This document shows, in pieces, positions 1-8,255 of a DNA stretch of 64,000 bases. The notes under the pieces were generated by a model. The model searched no databases. It was not told where the DNA came from and saw only the letters and a list, made by a program, of their open reading frames with translations. Numbering within the stretch: position 1 is the stretch's first letter; every line of letters starts with the position of its first letter. The DNA is from Psychromonas sp. L1A2 (GTDB lineage: Bacteria > Pseudomonadota > Gammaproteobacteria > Enterobacterales > Psychromonadaceae), in assembly GCF_009828855.1 (NCBI RefSeq), contig NZ_WUAG01000002.1, forward strand, positions 1,116,001 through 1,180,000, in the 5' to 3' direction. A program made the translations under genes and the position numbers.

Positions 1-40
1 ACTAACCTTAAAGCTGTTTATCAACAAAGACAATTTAATC

Positions 41-1027
41 ATGCAAATAGCTAATACTTTTAAATCCCTTTTACTCTTAAGCACCCTATTATTATCTGCT
101 TGTGAGCAATACTCACAACCCTCACAGCAATTTGAACATGCTGTACAGGGCGCGTTTAGTACGGATATCTCTCAAAATGGAGATTATTCGCTTATTTCTT
201 CCATTCACCACGGTATCAGTCTGTGGGATAACCGTAACAATAAACTACTATTTAATTGGTATCACCATAACAATCAAAATAATGATGTTTTTATTGTACG
301 TTTATCTTCAAATAATAGCGTTGCCTTGTCTGCAAGCCGCAATGAATTTGCCCTTTGGGATACCAAAACAGGGAAATCGTTGGGTTTTTATAAAGTCTCA
401 GACTCACCAATCCGAGATATCCAATTATCTGAGAACGGCCAATATGTAGTATATGGACAGGTTAACGGTAAGTTAGTTCATATAAACCTACGTAACGGGC
501 GACGTTTAGAAGTACCTTTACATCGAGAAAAAATAAATAGTATTGATATGTCGAGCAATGGTCGTTATGTCTTATCTGGCGGTAATGATCATCAAGCGTT
601 TTTATGGGATACAGAAACAGCACAGGTAATACAACAATTTCAATTTGACCAACGTATTAGTAGGGTGAGATTAGAAAAAAATGGACGCTTTGCTTTTATC
701 GCTGACACGCAAAAAGCATCGCAAATATGGGATTTAAAAACGGGTAAGCTAAAAAGCACACTTATTTATCATGCACGCCAGTCAATATTTTCATCGGTAC
801 GTTTTGTCAAAGACGGGCAATATTTATTAACAGGAAATGCGACTAAGTCTGTTGTGCTATGGGATACCAATACAGGTTTAAAAGTACAAGACTGGACTGT
901 GACCCCAAGAAAAGAAACACGCCCTAAAACAGCTGTAGTATACTCTGCAACATTATGGAGCGATTCAGCTATTGTAACTGAGAGTTCTGCAGGATTATTA
1001 GAAATTTGGCCACTAGCGCCTTTATAA
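41..1027 (+). CDS. WD40-repeat lipoprotein
   Basis: A 328-residue protein that starts with a lipoprotein signal: a positively charged start, a leucine-rich stretch and the lipobox LLSAC, with the lipidated cysteine at residue 21. The rest contains repeated WD40-type blades, visible as recurring 'LWD' or 'IWD' ends (SLWDNRNNK, ALWDTKTGK, FLWDTETAQ, QIWDLKTGK, VLWDTNTGL) spaced about 40 residues apart. It should form a beta-propeller anchored to a membrane facing the periplasm, probably as a protein-interaction scaffold. The partner is unknown. Its stop lies 8 bases before slyX, so the two are probably co-transcribed. Related WD40 lipoproteins next to slyX occur in other marine gammaproteobacteria (recalled, not searched). 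Confidence 0.85.
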   Translation: MQIANTFKSLLLLSTLLLSACEQYSQPSQQFEHAVQGAFSTDISQNGDYSLISSIHHGISLWDNRNNKLLFNWYHHNNQNNDVFIVRLSSNNSVALSASRNEFALWDTKTGKSLGFYKVSDSPIRDIQLSENGQYVVYGQVNGKLVHINLRNGRRLEVPLHREKINSIDMSSNGRYVLSGGNDHQAFLWDTETAQVIQQFQFDQRISRVRLEKNGRFAFIADTQKASQIWDLKTGKLKSTLIYHARQSIFSSVRFVKDGQYLLTGNATKSVVLWDTNTGLKVQDWTVTPRKETRPKTAVVYSATLWSDSAIVTESSAGLLEIWPLAPL

Positions 1028-1035
1028 GAGAGACC

Positions 1036-1260
1036 ATGAATAGCACACAAATAGAATTAGAAGATCGTATCGAACAATTGGAAATGAAAGTGGCTTTTCA
1101 AGAAGATAATATCGATACATTAAATAAAGAAATCTTTGAACAACAACGACGTACACAACAACTTATTGAACAAGTTGCTTTATTGGCTGTTAAATTAAAA
1201 GAGAGTGAACCGAACCAACTAGCCTCTGAAAAAGAAGAGATGCGCCCACCTCATTATTAA
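1036..1260 (+). CDS. slyX: SlyX family protein
   Basis: A 74-residue, almost entirely alpha-helical protein (ELEDRIEQLEMKVAFQEDNI) with heptad-like hydrophobic spacing, matching the usual size of about 72 residues and the coiled-coil character of SlyX. The start at 1036 is preferred over the in-frame ATG at 1006 because that one lies inside the WD40 gene and because AAGAGAGA precedes 1036 at ribosome-binding distance. The C-terminus ends in a short polar tail (MRPPHY), as in other SlyX proteins. The function of SlyX is not firmly known. It is often found near the FKBP-type isomerase slyD. Confidence 0.9.
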   Translation: MNSTQIELEDRIEQLEMKVAFQEDNIDTLNKEIFEQQRRTQQLIEQVALLAVKLKESEPNQLASEKEEMRPPHY

Positions 1261-1273
1261 ATCTAATGGCTAA

Positions 1274-1297
1274 AAATGAACCGTTAACCGTTCATTT
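1274..1297 (+). terminator. hairpin after slyX
   Basis: AAATGAAC, an 8-base loop, then GTTCATTT. The stem is 8 bp and AT-rich, and no long T tract follows, so it may be a weak terminator between slyX and the convergent NRDE gene. Confidence 0.4.
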
Positions 1298-1346
1298 CAA
1301 CTGGCTCTATGCTTCCCTAATAACTTGCTCTCTTTGTTAACCATAT

Positions 1347-2087
1347 TTAGAGAGTAAGTGATAATACGTTATCAGAAAGCGGCATTAGATAATCGACGTA
1401 TTCAACATTTATTTTATTACCTAAACTTTTTTCTTGGTTTACTTCTATCTGTGTAAAACTCACTGTTTTTGCATCTTCTCGATACATTTTAACTGAACAC
1501 TTCCCTGATTCACCTTGATGCTGATGGTAATTGATATAGTCAGCAGCTGTTGCTTGTTTTGTACTAATTAAATGATTGAATTGTTGTTGTCGATAAACTG
1601 AAACTGTTTCAAAATCCACTCCTGATGAAGTGATCGGTAATGACGTTTCAGCGGATAATGCTGCGAAAGTAAGTTGTTGCCCATCCCAAATATATTGATA
1701 AGCTTTTTCTCTTTTATTATCTTGAATAGATAAATCACTATTGAAAACACATAATTGAAACGCTTGGTATACACTTAAATCCATAGTTAATAATTGCTGA
1801 TGAATATCATCAATATGAGATAACAAATGAGGAATGATAACGCCACGGCTAACAAAATTTTTGAAGGATGGATCAATTTGAGCTTGGTAATAATTTAATA
1901 ATGCTAAACTTACACCATTTTCATGAACCGCAATCCATGTTCCACCACCAGTAGGATCAATAGGATAAACAGATTTCAACAATGTATTTTTGGTAGGCTG
2001 GATAGCTTGTGGGCGAGTACGTTGTTCATCTCGATTAAAAAAGAGTTGGTAACCCTGTTCGGTTAAACGATAAGTTAATGTACACAT
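1347..2087 (-). CDS. NRDE / TANGO2-family protein
   Basis: A 246-residue protein opening with MCTLTY and carrying the family-defining FFNRDEQ motif near residue 18, followed by RTRPQA. This is the NRDE domain (TANGO2 / 'Ser/Thr-rich T10' family), an Ntn-hydrolase-like fold whose N-terminal Cys2 is conserved. Further conserved elements are the GGGTWIAV segment near residues 47-54, which packs around the same site, and SRGVIIPHLL. Bacterial members are mostly uncharacterised, and animal TANGO2 has been linked to haem and lipid handling. The gene stands alone and converges on slyX. The identification is firm at family level; the reaction is unknown. Confidence 0.85.
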   Translation of the reverse strand: MCTLTYRLTEQGYQLFFNRDEQRTRPQAIQPTKNTLLKSVYPIDPTGGGTWIAVHENGVSLALLNYYQAQIDPSFKNFVSRGVIIPHLLSHIDDIHQQLLTMDLSVYQAFQLCVFNSDLSIQDNKREKAYQYIWDGQQLTFAALSAETSLPITSSGVDFETVSVYRQQQFNHLISTKQATAADYINYHQHQGESGKCSVKMYREDAKTVSFTQIEVNQEKSLGNKINVEYVDYLMPLSDNVLSLTL

Positions 2088-2095
2088 AGTGCTTT

Positions 2096-2277
2096 AACCT
2101 CAATTCTGGTTAACGAAAGCAGAATTATATTTAAAATCATAAGATACTATTTTTTATTATTTTAAATATAATTCCGTTAATTTTACGTAGTTCAAGGCGA
2201 GTTATTACGAGATAATTTAACGCAGAAATCCGCGAAAATGCGGTGTTATATCGTTTTGCTTATCCAGAACTGAGGTT
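2096..2277. repeat. 182-bp element with terminal inverted repeats
   Basis: The ends are AACCTCAATTCTGG (2096-2109) and its near-perfect reverse complement CCAGAACTGAGGTT (2264-2277), with one mismatch in 14. It fills the whole spacer between the NRDE gene and the DinB gene. The inner part has further weak self-complementarity (CCGCGAAAATGCGG at 2230-2243). The organisation resembles a MITE or other non-autonomous palindromic element. No second copy was seen in this window. Confidence 0.6.
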
Positions 2278-2279
2278 AT

Positions 2280-2780
2280 TTAACCTGTACGTAAAAAAGT
2301 CGCTGTTGCAGGTGCAATACCTAAATCGCCTTCTACTTTCACTTCTTGCGCTTGGGCAATATGCTTAATCGTAGCTAAATGGTGAACGGCATGGCTTCCA
2401 ACAAAAATGACTTCTCGTCCAAGTGTTGTATCTACAATCGCTACTTGCTTATCTACCACTGATATTTCGGTTGATAATTTAACCGTCTTTTGAAGTTGCT
2501 CTGTCGTTAATGACTTTAGAAAAGTAGATATTTCTTCAATTGCCTTTTGTGCCGCTTTCGGACAGCTTTCAACGACCCCACCACGACTACGTTTGTCGTA
2601 GTCAATTAAGCCTTCTGGAAAACCATTTATCACCGAATAATAATGGTCTAAAATATGACGCATATGCGCACCAGCAGAACTCATAAAAGTTGGCGTAATA
2701 ACTTGTGTATATTGCGACTCTGAGACAGAGGTTAAGTAAGTCTTAGCTTGCTGTAATATAATCAGTTGGCTTTCAATCAT
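2280..2780 (-). CDS. DinB-family protein
   Basis: A 166-residue DinB/YfiT-like four-helix-bundle protein. Conserved histidines expected to form the metal site appear in HMRHILDHYYS near residue 40 and in SHAVHHLATIKH near residue 130, separated by about the usual spacing. The start at 2780 is chosen over the ATG at 2822 because AAGGAA lies 8-9 bases upstream of 2780 and the extra residues would be an unusual extension. DinB-fold proteins include thiol transferases and many members without a known reaction. The stop codon lies 3 bases from the end of the 182-bp repeat, so that element probably sits in its 3' untranslated region. Confidence 0.8.
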   Translation of the reverse strand: MIESQLIILQQAKTYLTSVSESQYTQVITPTFMSSAGAHMRHILDHYYSVINGFPEGLIDYDKRSRGGVVESCPKAAQKAIEEISTFLKSLTTEQLQKTVKLSTEISVVDKQVAIVDTTLGREVIFVGSHAVHHLATIKHIAQAQEVKVEGDLGIAPATATFLRTG

Positions 2781-2899
2781 TGGCCAAACATTCCTTAAAT
2801 AAGATATGTAAATTATGGGCATTATTATTCTTTAATAGTTCAATAATAACACACTGATAATAGCTTATTTATCACAAAATCATAACATTGTTATTATTT

Positions 2900-3586
2900 C
2901 TAAAACAACGAAGCTAAGTTACTGTTATTTAGTAGATTAGCATTATCTATTTGCCCATAGCTTTGCCAACCGTTGCGACTAATAAAAAGACCTGTATCAG
3001 GATCTATAGTTGCCTGAGGAGCATCACTACCAATCGAATAATCAGATGTAGCTTGATATAAATAACTATCATAGATGGTAAACGCTCCTTCTTTATATTC
3101 TATATTAGGGTCAAAATAAATGATTTGATTAGATGATATGTTGGTTGTTACGATCGTAGGGAATAGCGTATCAGCGCTTGATAATAATGAACCTAAATTG
3201 ATTTGCTGTAAGTGCTTATAATATTGCACGTTTCCTTCGTTATTAACCCAAGAAATATCCATTTTAATTTGCTTAAAGTCATCTCCCGCATTGTATTCGC
3301 TTGCTACGTTGCTAATGTTCCATAATATAGAAAACTCAGTATTAGCCACCTGCACGTTGGCTTCTGATGAATTATGTAATGCGATTAAATCATCGGGATC
3401 AAGGAGACTAATCATTTCCTCTACCTTCGCAGTCGCCATTGAAATCGCTGAAGCATGAGCAATATTATTACCTTGTTGCTCAGCTACTTTTATTTGTAAG
3501 CCACTAATACTCACTGCAGTTAAACTCACCACTATTAATGACATTAAAATCTCTATAAATGTAAACCCTTTTACTTTTAAACGCAT
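2900..3586 (-). CDS. minor pilin, PilV-like
   Basis: A 228-residue prepilin-like protein. Its N-terminus MRLKVKGFTFIEILMSLIVV is a textbook type IV prepilin leader: a short basic peptide, cleavage between G and F, glutamate at position 5 of the mature protein, and a hydrophobic helix. The start at 3586 is preferred over 3601 because GGAGGG precedes it and because it overlaps the stop of the upstream gene as TAATG, indicating translational coupling. The body has no further motif I recognise. The ending (SRNGWQSYGQIDNANLLNNS) resembles the C-terminus of PilV/MshD-type minor pilins. It is the second gene of a two-gene operon. Confidence 0.75.
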   Translation of the reverse strand: MRLKVKGFTFIEILMSLIVVSLTAVSISGLQIKVAEQQGNNIAHASAISMATAKVEEMISLLDPDDLIALHNSSEANVQVANTEFSILWNISNVASEYNAGDDFKQIKMDISWVNNEGNVQYYKHLQQINLGSLLSSADTLFPTIVTTNISSNQIIYFDPNIEYKEGAFTIYDSYLYQATSDYSIGSDAPQATIDPDTGLFISRNGWQSYGQIDNANLLNNSNLASLF

Positions 3587-5016
3587 TAGAAGTCCCTCCA
3601 TGTGCCAGCCACTAATTGGTAATGACTTTCGGAGGGGATCATGCCTAATCGTTTATATAATAAATTTAATACATTTTTATCATAGCGAGTTGAAAAGTGT
3701 TTTGAGGCATTATTATGGTCTCCAGCAACACTTGCAGTGCAATTGTATTCACTCAATATAGAGCCACTAACTTGTATACCTGCAATATCAACATCTTGTT
3801 CTACTAGAGTTTGTTTAATGCCATCGATATAAACAGCATTACCATTGGTATCCAACACTTCATGTTTGGCCGGTATCAGATACAACATACCTACCACTGA
3901 GCTAGTGGTATTAGCAGCGGCAATAAACGTTCCGCCTTCAATAAACACCATTTTAGGATTGTCAGTTGAGCCAATCGTAAAATGATGACTATTGAGTGCA
4001 GTACCTGATGTGTTGCTAAACGAAGTATCTAAAGGATCTACAATGCAATCACCTTGGATATAAATAATATTAATATCCTCATCAATATATTGTAGCTCCT
4101 CTGAGCAACTCACAGTATTGATATCGGTCATATCAATATATTCAACTGATTCTGAATGAATAAATTGTGCTTTTGCATTCTCCCATGTCACACCAAAAGT
4201 ACTTTCAAACAAAGAACTTGCACTAGTAACATCTTCAATTGAAGTTATTCCATCAAAAATAGGACTGGTTATTGAAGCAGCAGCCCCCCATTGATTGCTA
4301 ATCACTTCTTGAAATCGAGTTGCGCCTTCTTGATCAATAAGTTGACCATTAATTGCATCTAAATCGATACTACTCCCTGTCACGGTAAGACCGTCTGAAC
4401 AAAGAGTAGATATTTCAGTAATATCTGACTCGATTTGATTATCAATATTTATATTTGCTTGATTAGTCATTGGTTCGTTAGAAATAGGTTGGCTAATAAT
4501 TACTTTTTTGGCCATATTTCCAGGGGAACGACATTCCGATATAGATAAACCATCACACCCATCGTTGATAGAATCAAAACCGTTAATTTTTAAGTTTCCG
4601 TTACTAAGGAGCGGTGCAATGGGTGTTTCAAAATCAATATAGTAATAAACATCTACTGAAATGTTACGTAATGCAGAACCATCCACCGAATATCCAATAG
4701 AGGATACGTGTAATTTATTGGTTGTTAGCGCAGTAACAGAGACTTGATAAAGTGTCGTAGGCGTTACTTGGGCTGGATAAGTAAAAGGAAGGTTATCGAG
4801 CATGTCGATAGCAATGGTCACTGTATTTAATTTACTCAAAATTAAATTGATACCTGACTCAGCGTTTGCAAAAGCTTCGTTATTTCGATAGTAATTAGCC
4901 AACACTTTATTATCAATTAATTGCAAATAAGCCATATGAGTCGTGTAGGCAATCCCTGCGATACTTAATATAACGACGGTCGTTAATACTGCAAAACCCT
5001 GTTGTTGCTTTCTCAT
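3586..5016 (-). CDS. PilX-like pilus assembly / minor pilin protein
   Basis: A 476-residue protein with an N-terminal class III-like pilin leader (MRKQQQGFAVLTTVVILSIA), then a PilX-type helix (YYRNNEAFANAESGINLILS) that matches the PilX N-terminal domain, in which an alanine/glutamate-rich stretch follows the membrane helix. The remaining 400 residues are acidic, rich in Ser, Thr and Asp and contain several cysteines, as expected for a large secreted or pilus-tip domain. It is longer than typical PilX (about 200). It is translationally coupled to the PilV-like gene downstream. Neither pilW, fimT nor pilY1 is adjacent, so these two probably join a machinery encoded elsewhere. Confidence 0.65.
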   Translation of the reverse strand: MRKQQQGFAVLTTVVILSIAGIAYTTHMAYLQLIDNKVLANYYRNNEAFANAESGINLILSKLNTVTIAIDMLDNLPFTYPAQVTPTTLYQVSVTALTTNKLHVSSIGYSVDGSALRNISVDVYYYIDFETPIAPLLSNGNLKINGFDSINDGCDGLSISECRSPGNMAKKVIISQPISNEPMTNQANINIDNQIESDITEISTLCSDGLTVTGSSIDLDAINGQLIDQEGATRFQEVISNQWGAAASITSPIFDGITSIEDVTSASSLFESTFGVTWENAKAQFIHSESVEYIDMTDINTVSCSEELQYIDEDINIIYIQGDCIVDPLDTSFSNTSGTALNSHHFTIGSTDNPKMVFIEGGTFIAAANTTSSVVGMLYLIPAKHEVLDTNGNAVYIDGIKQTLVEQDVDIAGIQVSGSILSEYNCTASVAGDHNNASKHFSTRYDKNVLNLLYKRLGMIPSESHYQLVAGTWRDF

Positions 5017-5406
5017 TCGCCAGCCCCCCTAACACTTTAGTTTAATCATATAAACTAACGCCCTTAGGTTTCTCCGCTAAAACAACTTTAAAGCAACTAA
5101 AGGTGTCATTACAGCTTAGTTGTAAAAATTAAAAACGTTAGTAAAAAACAAAATAATATATTTAGCTATCGTTAACTTTTTATTGATATTGATCTCAAAA
5201 TTACAGCTAAGCAGGTGAGTTTTAACATTTATTTAACAACAGAGGCATTCCTCACAATAACGGTTTAATCTCTCAATTAGAATAAAATGATGATTTATTA
5301 AACAGTACCAATAGCAACACGAGTAACAGTATGAGTAACAACGTTAACAACGACACAAATAATAAAAATATGAGTATTTGATTAATATGTAATAACGGAG
5401 CGAACA
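5017..5406. other. intergenic region upstream of acs and the pilin operon
   Basis: A 390-base divergent spacer that holds the promoters for the pilin operon (minus) and acs (plus). It is very AT-rich, with an irregular run of AGTAACA/AACGTTAACAACG units at about 5310-5365. The acs ribosome-binding site is probably CGGAG at 5396-5400. I found no convincing operator or small gene here. Confidence 0.5.
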
Positions 5407-7356
5407 ATGAGCGGAAATAATATTTACCCTGTTTCACCAGAACTAGCAGCAAATAGCTTGCTAACTAATGACCAATACTTATCTGAATATAAAGCATCTA
5501 TCGAAGATCCAGAGGCATTTTGGGGTGAGAAAGGTAAAATTTTAGATTGGATAAAACCTTACACTAAAGTGAAAAACAGTTCTTACGCTCCTGGTAATGT
5601 CAATATTAAATGGTTTGAAGATGGGGAGTTAAATGTTTCTGTTAACTGTATCGATCGCCACTTAGCCAGTAAAGGGAATCAGGTAGCCTTATTATGGGAA
5701 GGTGACTCTCCAGACCAAGATGCAAAAATCACTTATCAAGAGCTATATACCCAAGTATGTCAGTTTGCCAATGCTTTAAAAGAATTAGGTATTAAAAAAG
5801 GTGATGTGGTTTGTTTATACATGCCGATGACACCGGAAGCGGCTATCGCAATGCTAGCTTGTACACGTATAGGCGCAGTACATTCAATTGTTTTTGGAGG
5901 TTTCTCACCTGATGCAATTGCTGGTCGAGTTGTTGATAGTAGCGCTAAGTTAGTGATCACTGCTGATGAAGGTCGACGTGGTGGTCGAACAGTGCCATTA
6001 AAGGCGAATGTTGATGAAGCATTAACTCGTGATGGTACTGATTGCGTTGAGCATGTCATTGTATTTAAAAATACGGGTGGTGACGTTAATTGGATTGAAG
6101 GTCGAGATTTAGATTGGACAGCAGTAACACAATCACAACCAACAGATTGCGAACCAGAAGCAATGAATGCTGAAGATCCACTGTTCATTCTTTACACCTC
6201 AGGCTCTACTGGTACACCAAAAGGTGTATTACATACGACAGGTGGGTATTTAGTGTATGCCGCAATGACCTTCAAATATGTATTTGATTACCAAGAAGGT
6301 GATATTTACTGGTGTACTGCCGATGTAGGTTGGATAACAGGGCATAGTTATTTAGTTTACGGACCATTAGCGAATGGCGCGACCACGTTATTATTTGAAG
6401 GCGTACCAAATTATCCAACGCCAGCACGCATGAGTGAAGTGGTTGATAAACATCAAGTGACTTTGCTATATACCGCGCCAACAGCAATCCGAGCATTAAT
6501 GGCTAAAGGTGACGAAGCAATACAAGGCACAAGTCGTAAATCATTACGTATCTTAGGTTCAGTAGGTGAACCAATTAACCCTGAAGCATGGCAGTGGTAC
6601 TACGATAAAATTGGTAATAAACAATGCCCAATTGTTGATACATGGTGGCAAACAGAAACTGGCGGTATATTAATTACTCCGCTACCCGGTGCAACTGATC
6701 TCAAACCTGGTTCAGCAACACGTCCATTTTTTGGTGTGCAGCCTGCATTAGTTGATAATGAAGGTGTCATCCTAGAAGGTGCGATTGAAGGCAACTTAGT
6801 CATGTTGGATAGCTGGCCGGGTCAAATGCGTACGCTTTATGGCAATCATGATCGTTTTGAACAAACTTATTTCTCTACTTTCCAAAATATGTACTTTACA
6901 GGTGATGGTGCCCGTCGTGATGAAGATGGATATTACTGGATCACTGGACGTGTAGATGACGTATTAAATGTGTCTGGACACCGTATGGGAACAGCTGAAA
7001 TAGAAAGTGCGCTAGTTTCACATCCTAAAATTGCTGAAGCTGCTGTCGTCGGTGTGCCACATGCGATTAAAGGACAAGGTATTTATGCTTATGTCACACT
7101 AAATTCAGGTGAATATTCTTCACCTGAATTATATGCAGAAGTAAAGCAATGGGTCCGTAAGGAAATTGGAGCCATTGCCACCCCTGATATTTTACATTGG
7201 GCAGAAGGCCTACCTAAAACGCGCTCAGGTAAAATTATGCGCCGTATATTACGTAAAATTGCAACGGGTGAAAGTGATCAGCTTGGTGATACATCAACGC
7301 TCGCGGATCCAAGCGTTGTAGATAAACTGATCAAAGAGAACCAAGAAATTAACTAA
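5407..7356 (+). CDS. acs: acetyl-CoA synthetase
   Basis: A 649-residue AMP-forming acetate-CoA ligase, the usual length (E. coli 652). It activates acetate with ATP to acetyl-AMP and then to acetyl-CoA in the cytoplasm, allowing growth on low acetate. Visible motifs: the P-loop-like [12 protein letters not shown], the WWQTETGG substrate motif, [20 protein letters not shown], and the C-terminal [11 protein letters not shown], whose lysine is residue 609, the position acetylated in well-studied enzymes to switch the enzyme off. It stands alone, preceded by a 390-base regulatory spacer and followed by a strong terminator. Confidence 0.98.
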   Translation: MSGNNIYPVSPELAANSLLTNDQYLSEYKASIEDPEAFWGEKGKILDWIKPYTKVKNSSYAPGNVNIKWFEDGELNVSVNCIDRHLASKGNQVALLWEGDSPDQDAKITYQELYTQVCQFANALKELGIKKGDVVCLYMPMTPEAAIAMLACTRIGAVHSIVFGGFSPDAIAGRVVDSSAKLVITADEGRRGGRTVPLKANVDEALTRDGTDCVEHVIVFKNTGGDVNWIEGRDLDWTAVTQSQPTDCEPEAMNAEDPLFILYTSGSTGTPKGVLHTTGGYLVYAAMTFKYVFDYQEGDIYWCTADVGWITGHSYLVYGPLANGATTLLFEGVPNYPTPARMSEVVDKHQVTLLYTAPTAIRALMAKGDEAIQGTSRKSLRILGSVGEPINPEAWQWYYDKIGNKQCPIVDTWWQTETGGILITPLPGATDLKPGSATRPFFGVQPALVDNEGVILEGAIEGNLVMLDSWPGQMRTLYGNHDRFEQTYFSTFQNMYFTGDGARRDEDGYYWITGRVDDVLNVSGHRMGTAEIESALVSHPKIAEAAVVGVPHAIKGQGIYAYVTLNSGEYSSPELYAEVKQWVRKEIGAIATPDILHWAEGLPKTRSGKIMRRILRKIATGESDQLGDTSTLADPSVVDKLIKENQEIN

Positions 7357-7379
7357 GTGTGGTTTTTCTGGTTATACTA

Positions 7380-7417
7380 AACGCCTCGATAACGATTCTG
7401 TTATCGAGGCGTTTTTT
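7380..7417 (+). terminator. intrinsic terminator of acs
   Basis: AACGCCTCGATAAC, a six-base loop (gattct) and GTTATCGAGGCGTT, followed by a T run. It is a perfect 14-bp stem and one of the clearest terminators in the window. Confidence 0.95.
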
Positions 7418-7462
7418 ATGTGGCCTAATTTTTATGTGGTCTAAGTTAAGCAGGAGCAGAAA

Positions 7463-7903
7463 GTGAAAGTATTAGTATTAAATGGACCTAACCTTAATTT
7501 GCTGGGTAAACGAGAGCCAGAAGTTTACGGTAGCCAGACCTTAACAGATATTATTGAATCCCTTCACTTAGAGGCCGCTGACTTAAATATTCAATTATCA
7601 CACCTTCAATCTAATCGTGAATATGAACTCATTGAGAGAATTCATGAGAGTGCTGGAGAAATTGATTTTATTATCATCAATCCTGCTGCTTTTACTCATA
7701 CAAGCGTAGCGCTTCGTGATGCCTTATTGGGTGTTGCTATTCCTTTTGTAGAAGTACATTTATCTAATATCCATAAACGTGAAAAATTTAGACATCACTC
7801 ATATCTATCTGATATCGCTTGTGCAGTTATTTGTGGAATGGGTGCAAAGGGTTATTCATTTGCTTTACAAAGCGCAGCACAATTTACTCCATCAAAAGAT
7901 TAA
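7463..7903 (+). CDS. aroQ: 3-dehydroquinate dehydratase, type II
   Basis: A 146-residue type II dehydroquinase that converts 3-dehydroquinate to 3-dehydroshikimate in the shikimate pathway. It forms a dodecamer in the cytoplasm. Family motifs: [17 protein letters not shown] with the catalytic tyrosine in [55 protein letters not shown] with the catalytic histidine, and CGMGAKGY. Some positions usually seen as QSNHEGEL or NPGAYTHTS are changed ([14 protein letters not shown]), but the catalytic Tyr, His and Arg are present. In many relatives aroQ is followed by accB-accC; here it is followed by a terminator and a sensor kinase. Confidence 0.96.
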   Translation: MKVLVLNGPNLNLLGKREPEVYGSQTLTDIIESLHLEAADLNIQLSHLQSNREYELIERIHESAGEIDFIIINPAAFTHTSVALRDALLGVAIPFVEVHLSNIHKREKFRHHSYLSDIACAVICGMGAKGYSFALQSAAQFTPSKD

Positions 7904-7953
7904 AATGCTTACAAAATGATCAAAAAATGCATTAAAATAGTATATGATTCAAA

Positions 7954-7973
7954 AACTACCCGATCGGGTAGTT
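7954..7973. promoter_or_regulatory. perfect 20-bp palindrome
   Basis: AACTACCCGATCGGGTAGTT is perfectly self-complementary and GC-rich in the centre, in an otherwise AT-rich region 51 bases after the aroQ stop. No T run follows, so it is not an obvious terminator. It could be a binding site for a dimeric regulator or the hairpin of a short transcript. Confidence 0.5.
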
Positions 7974-8101
7974 ACTTTATGATAAGGCTTGAGGCATTGT
8001 ATAACTGTCTTAAGGAATTGAGGCATAGTAGTACACCCACTTTGATGCCAATTAAATGGATTTTTTATTCAAATTTGTAATAAAAAGACATATTACAGGC
8101 G

Positions 8102-8128
8102 AGCCTAACTTTGTTAGGCTTTTTTTTA
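8102..8128 (+). terminator. intrinsic terminator between aroQ and the sensor kinase
   Basis: AGCCTAAC, loop ttt, GTTAGGCT, then eight T residues. It is strong. It lies 199 bases after aroQ, so it ends either a long aroQ 3' untranslated region or a separate small RNA starting in the spacer. I saw no good promoter that would decide between these. Confidence 0.9.
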
Positions 8129-8255
8129 CCTATCATTTATCAATCAATTCAATGATTACCTTTAGCAATACCTAATATTGAGATCTTAAAGCTTGGAAAT
8201 CGTAATAAATATAGGTATAAAAATTAATTAACTAATAGTGAAAATAGAGATCGTA

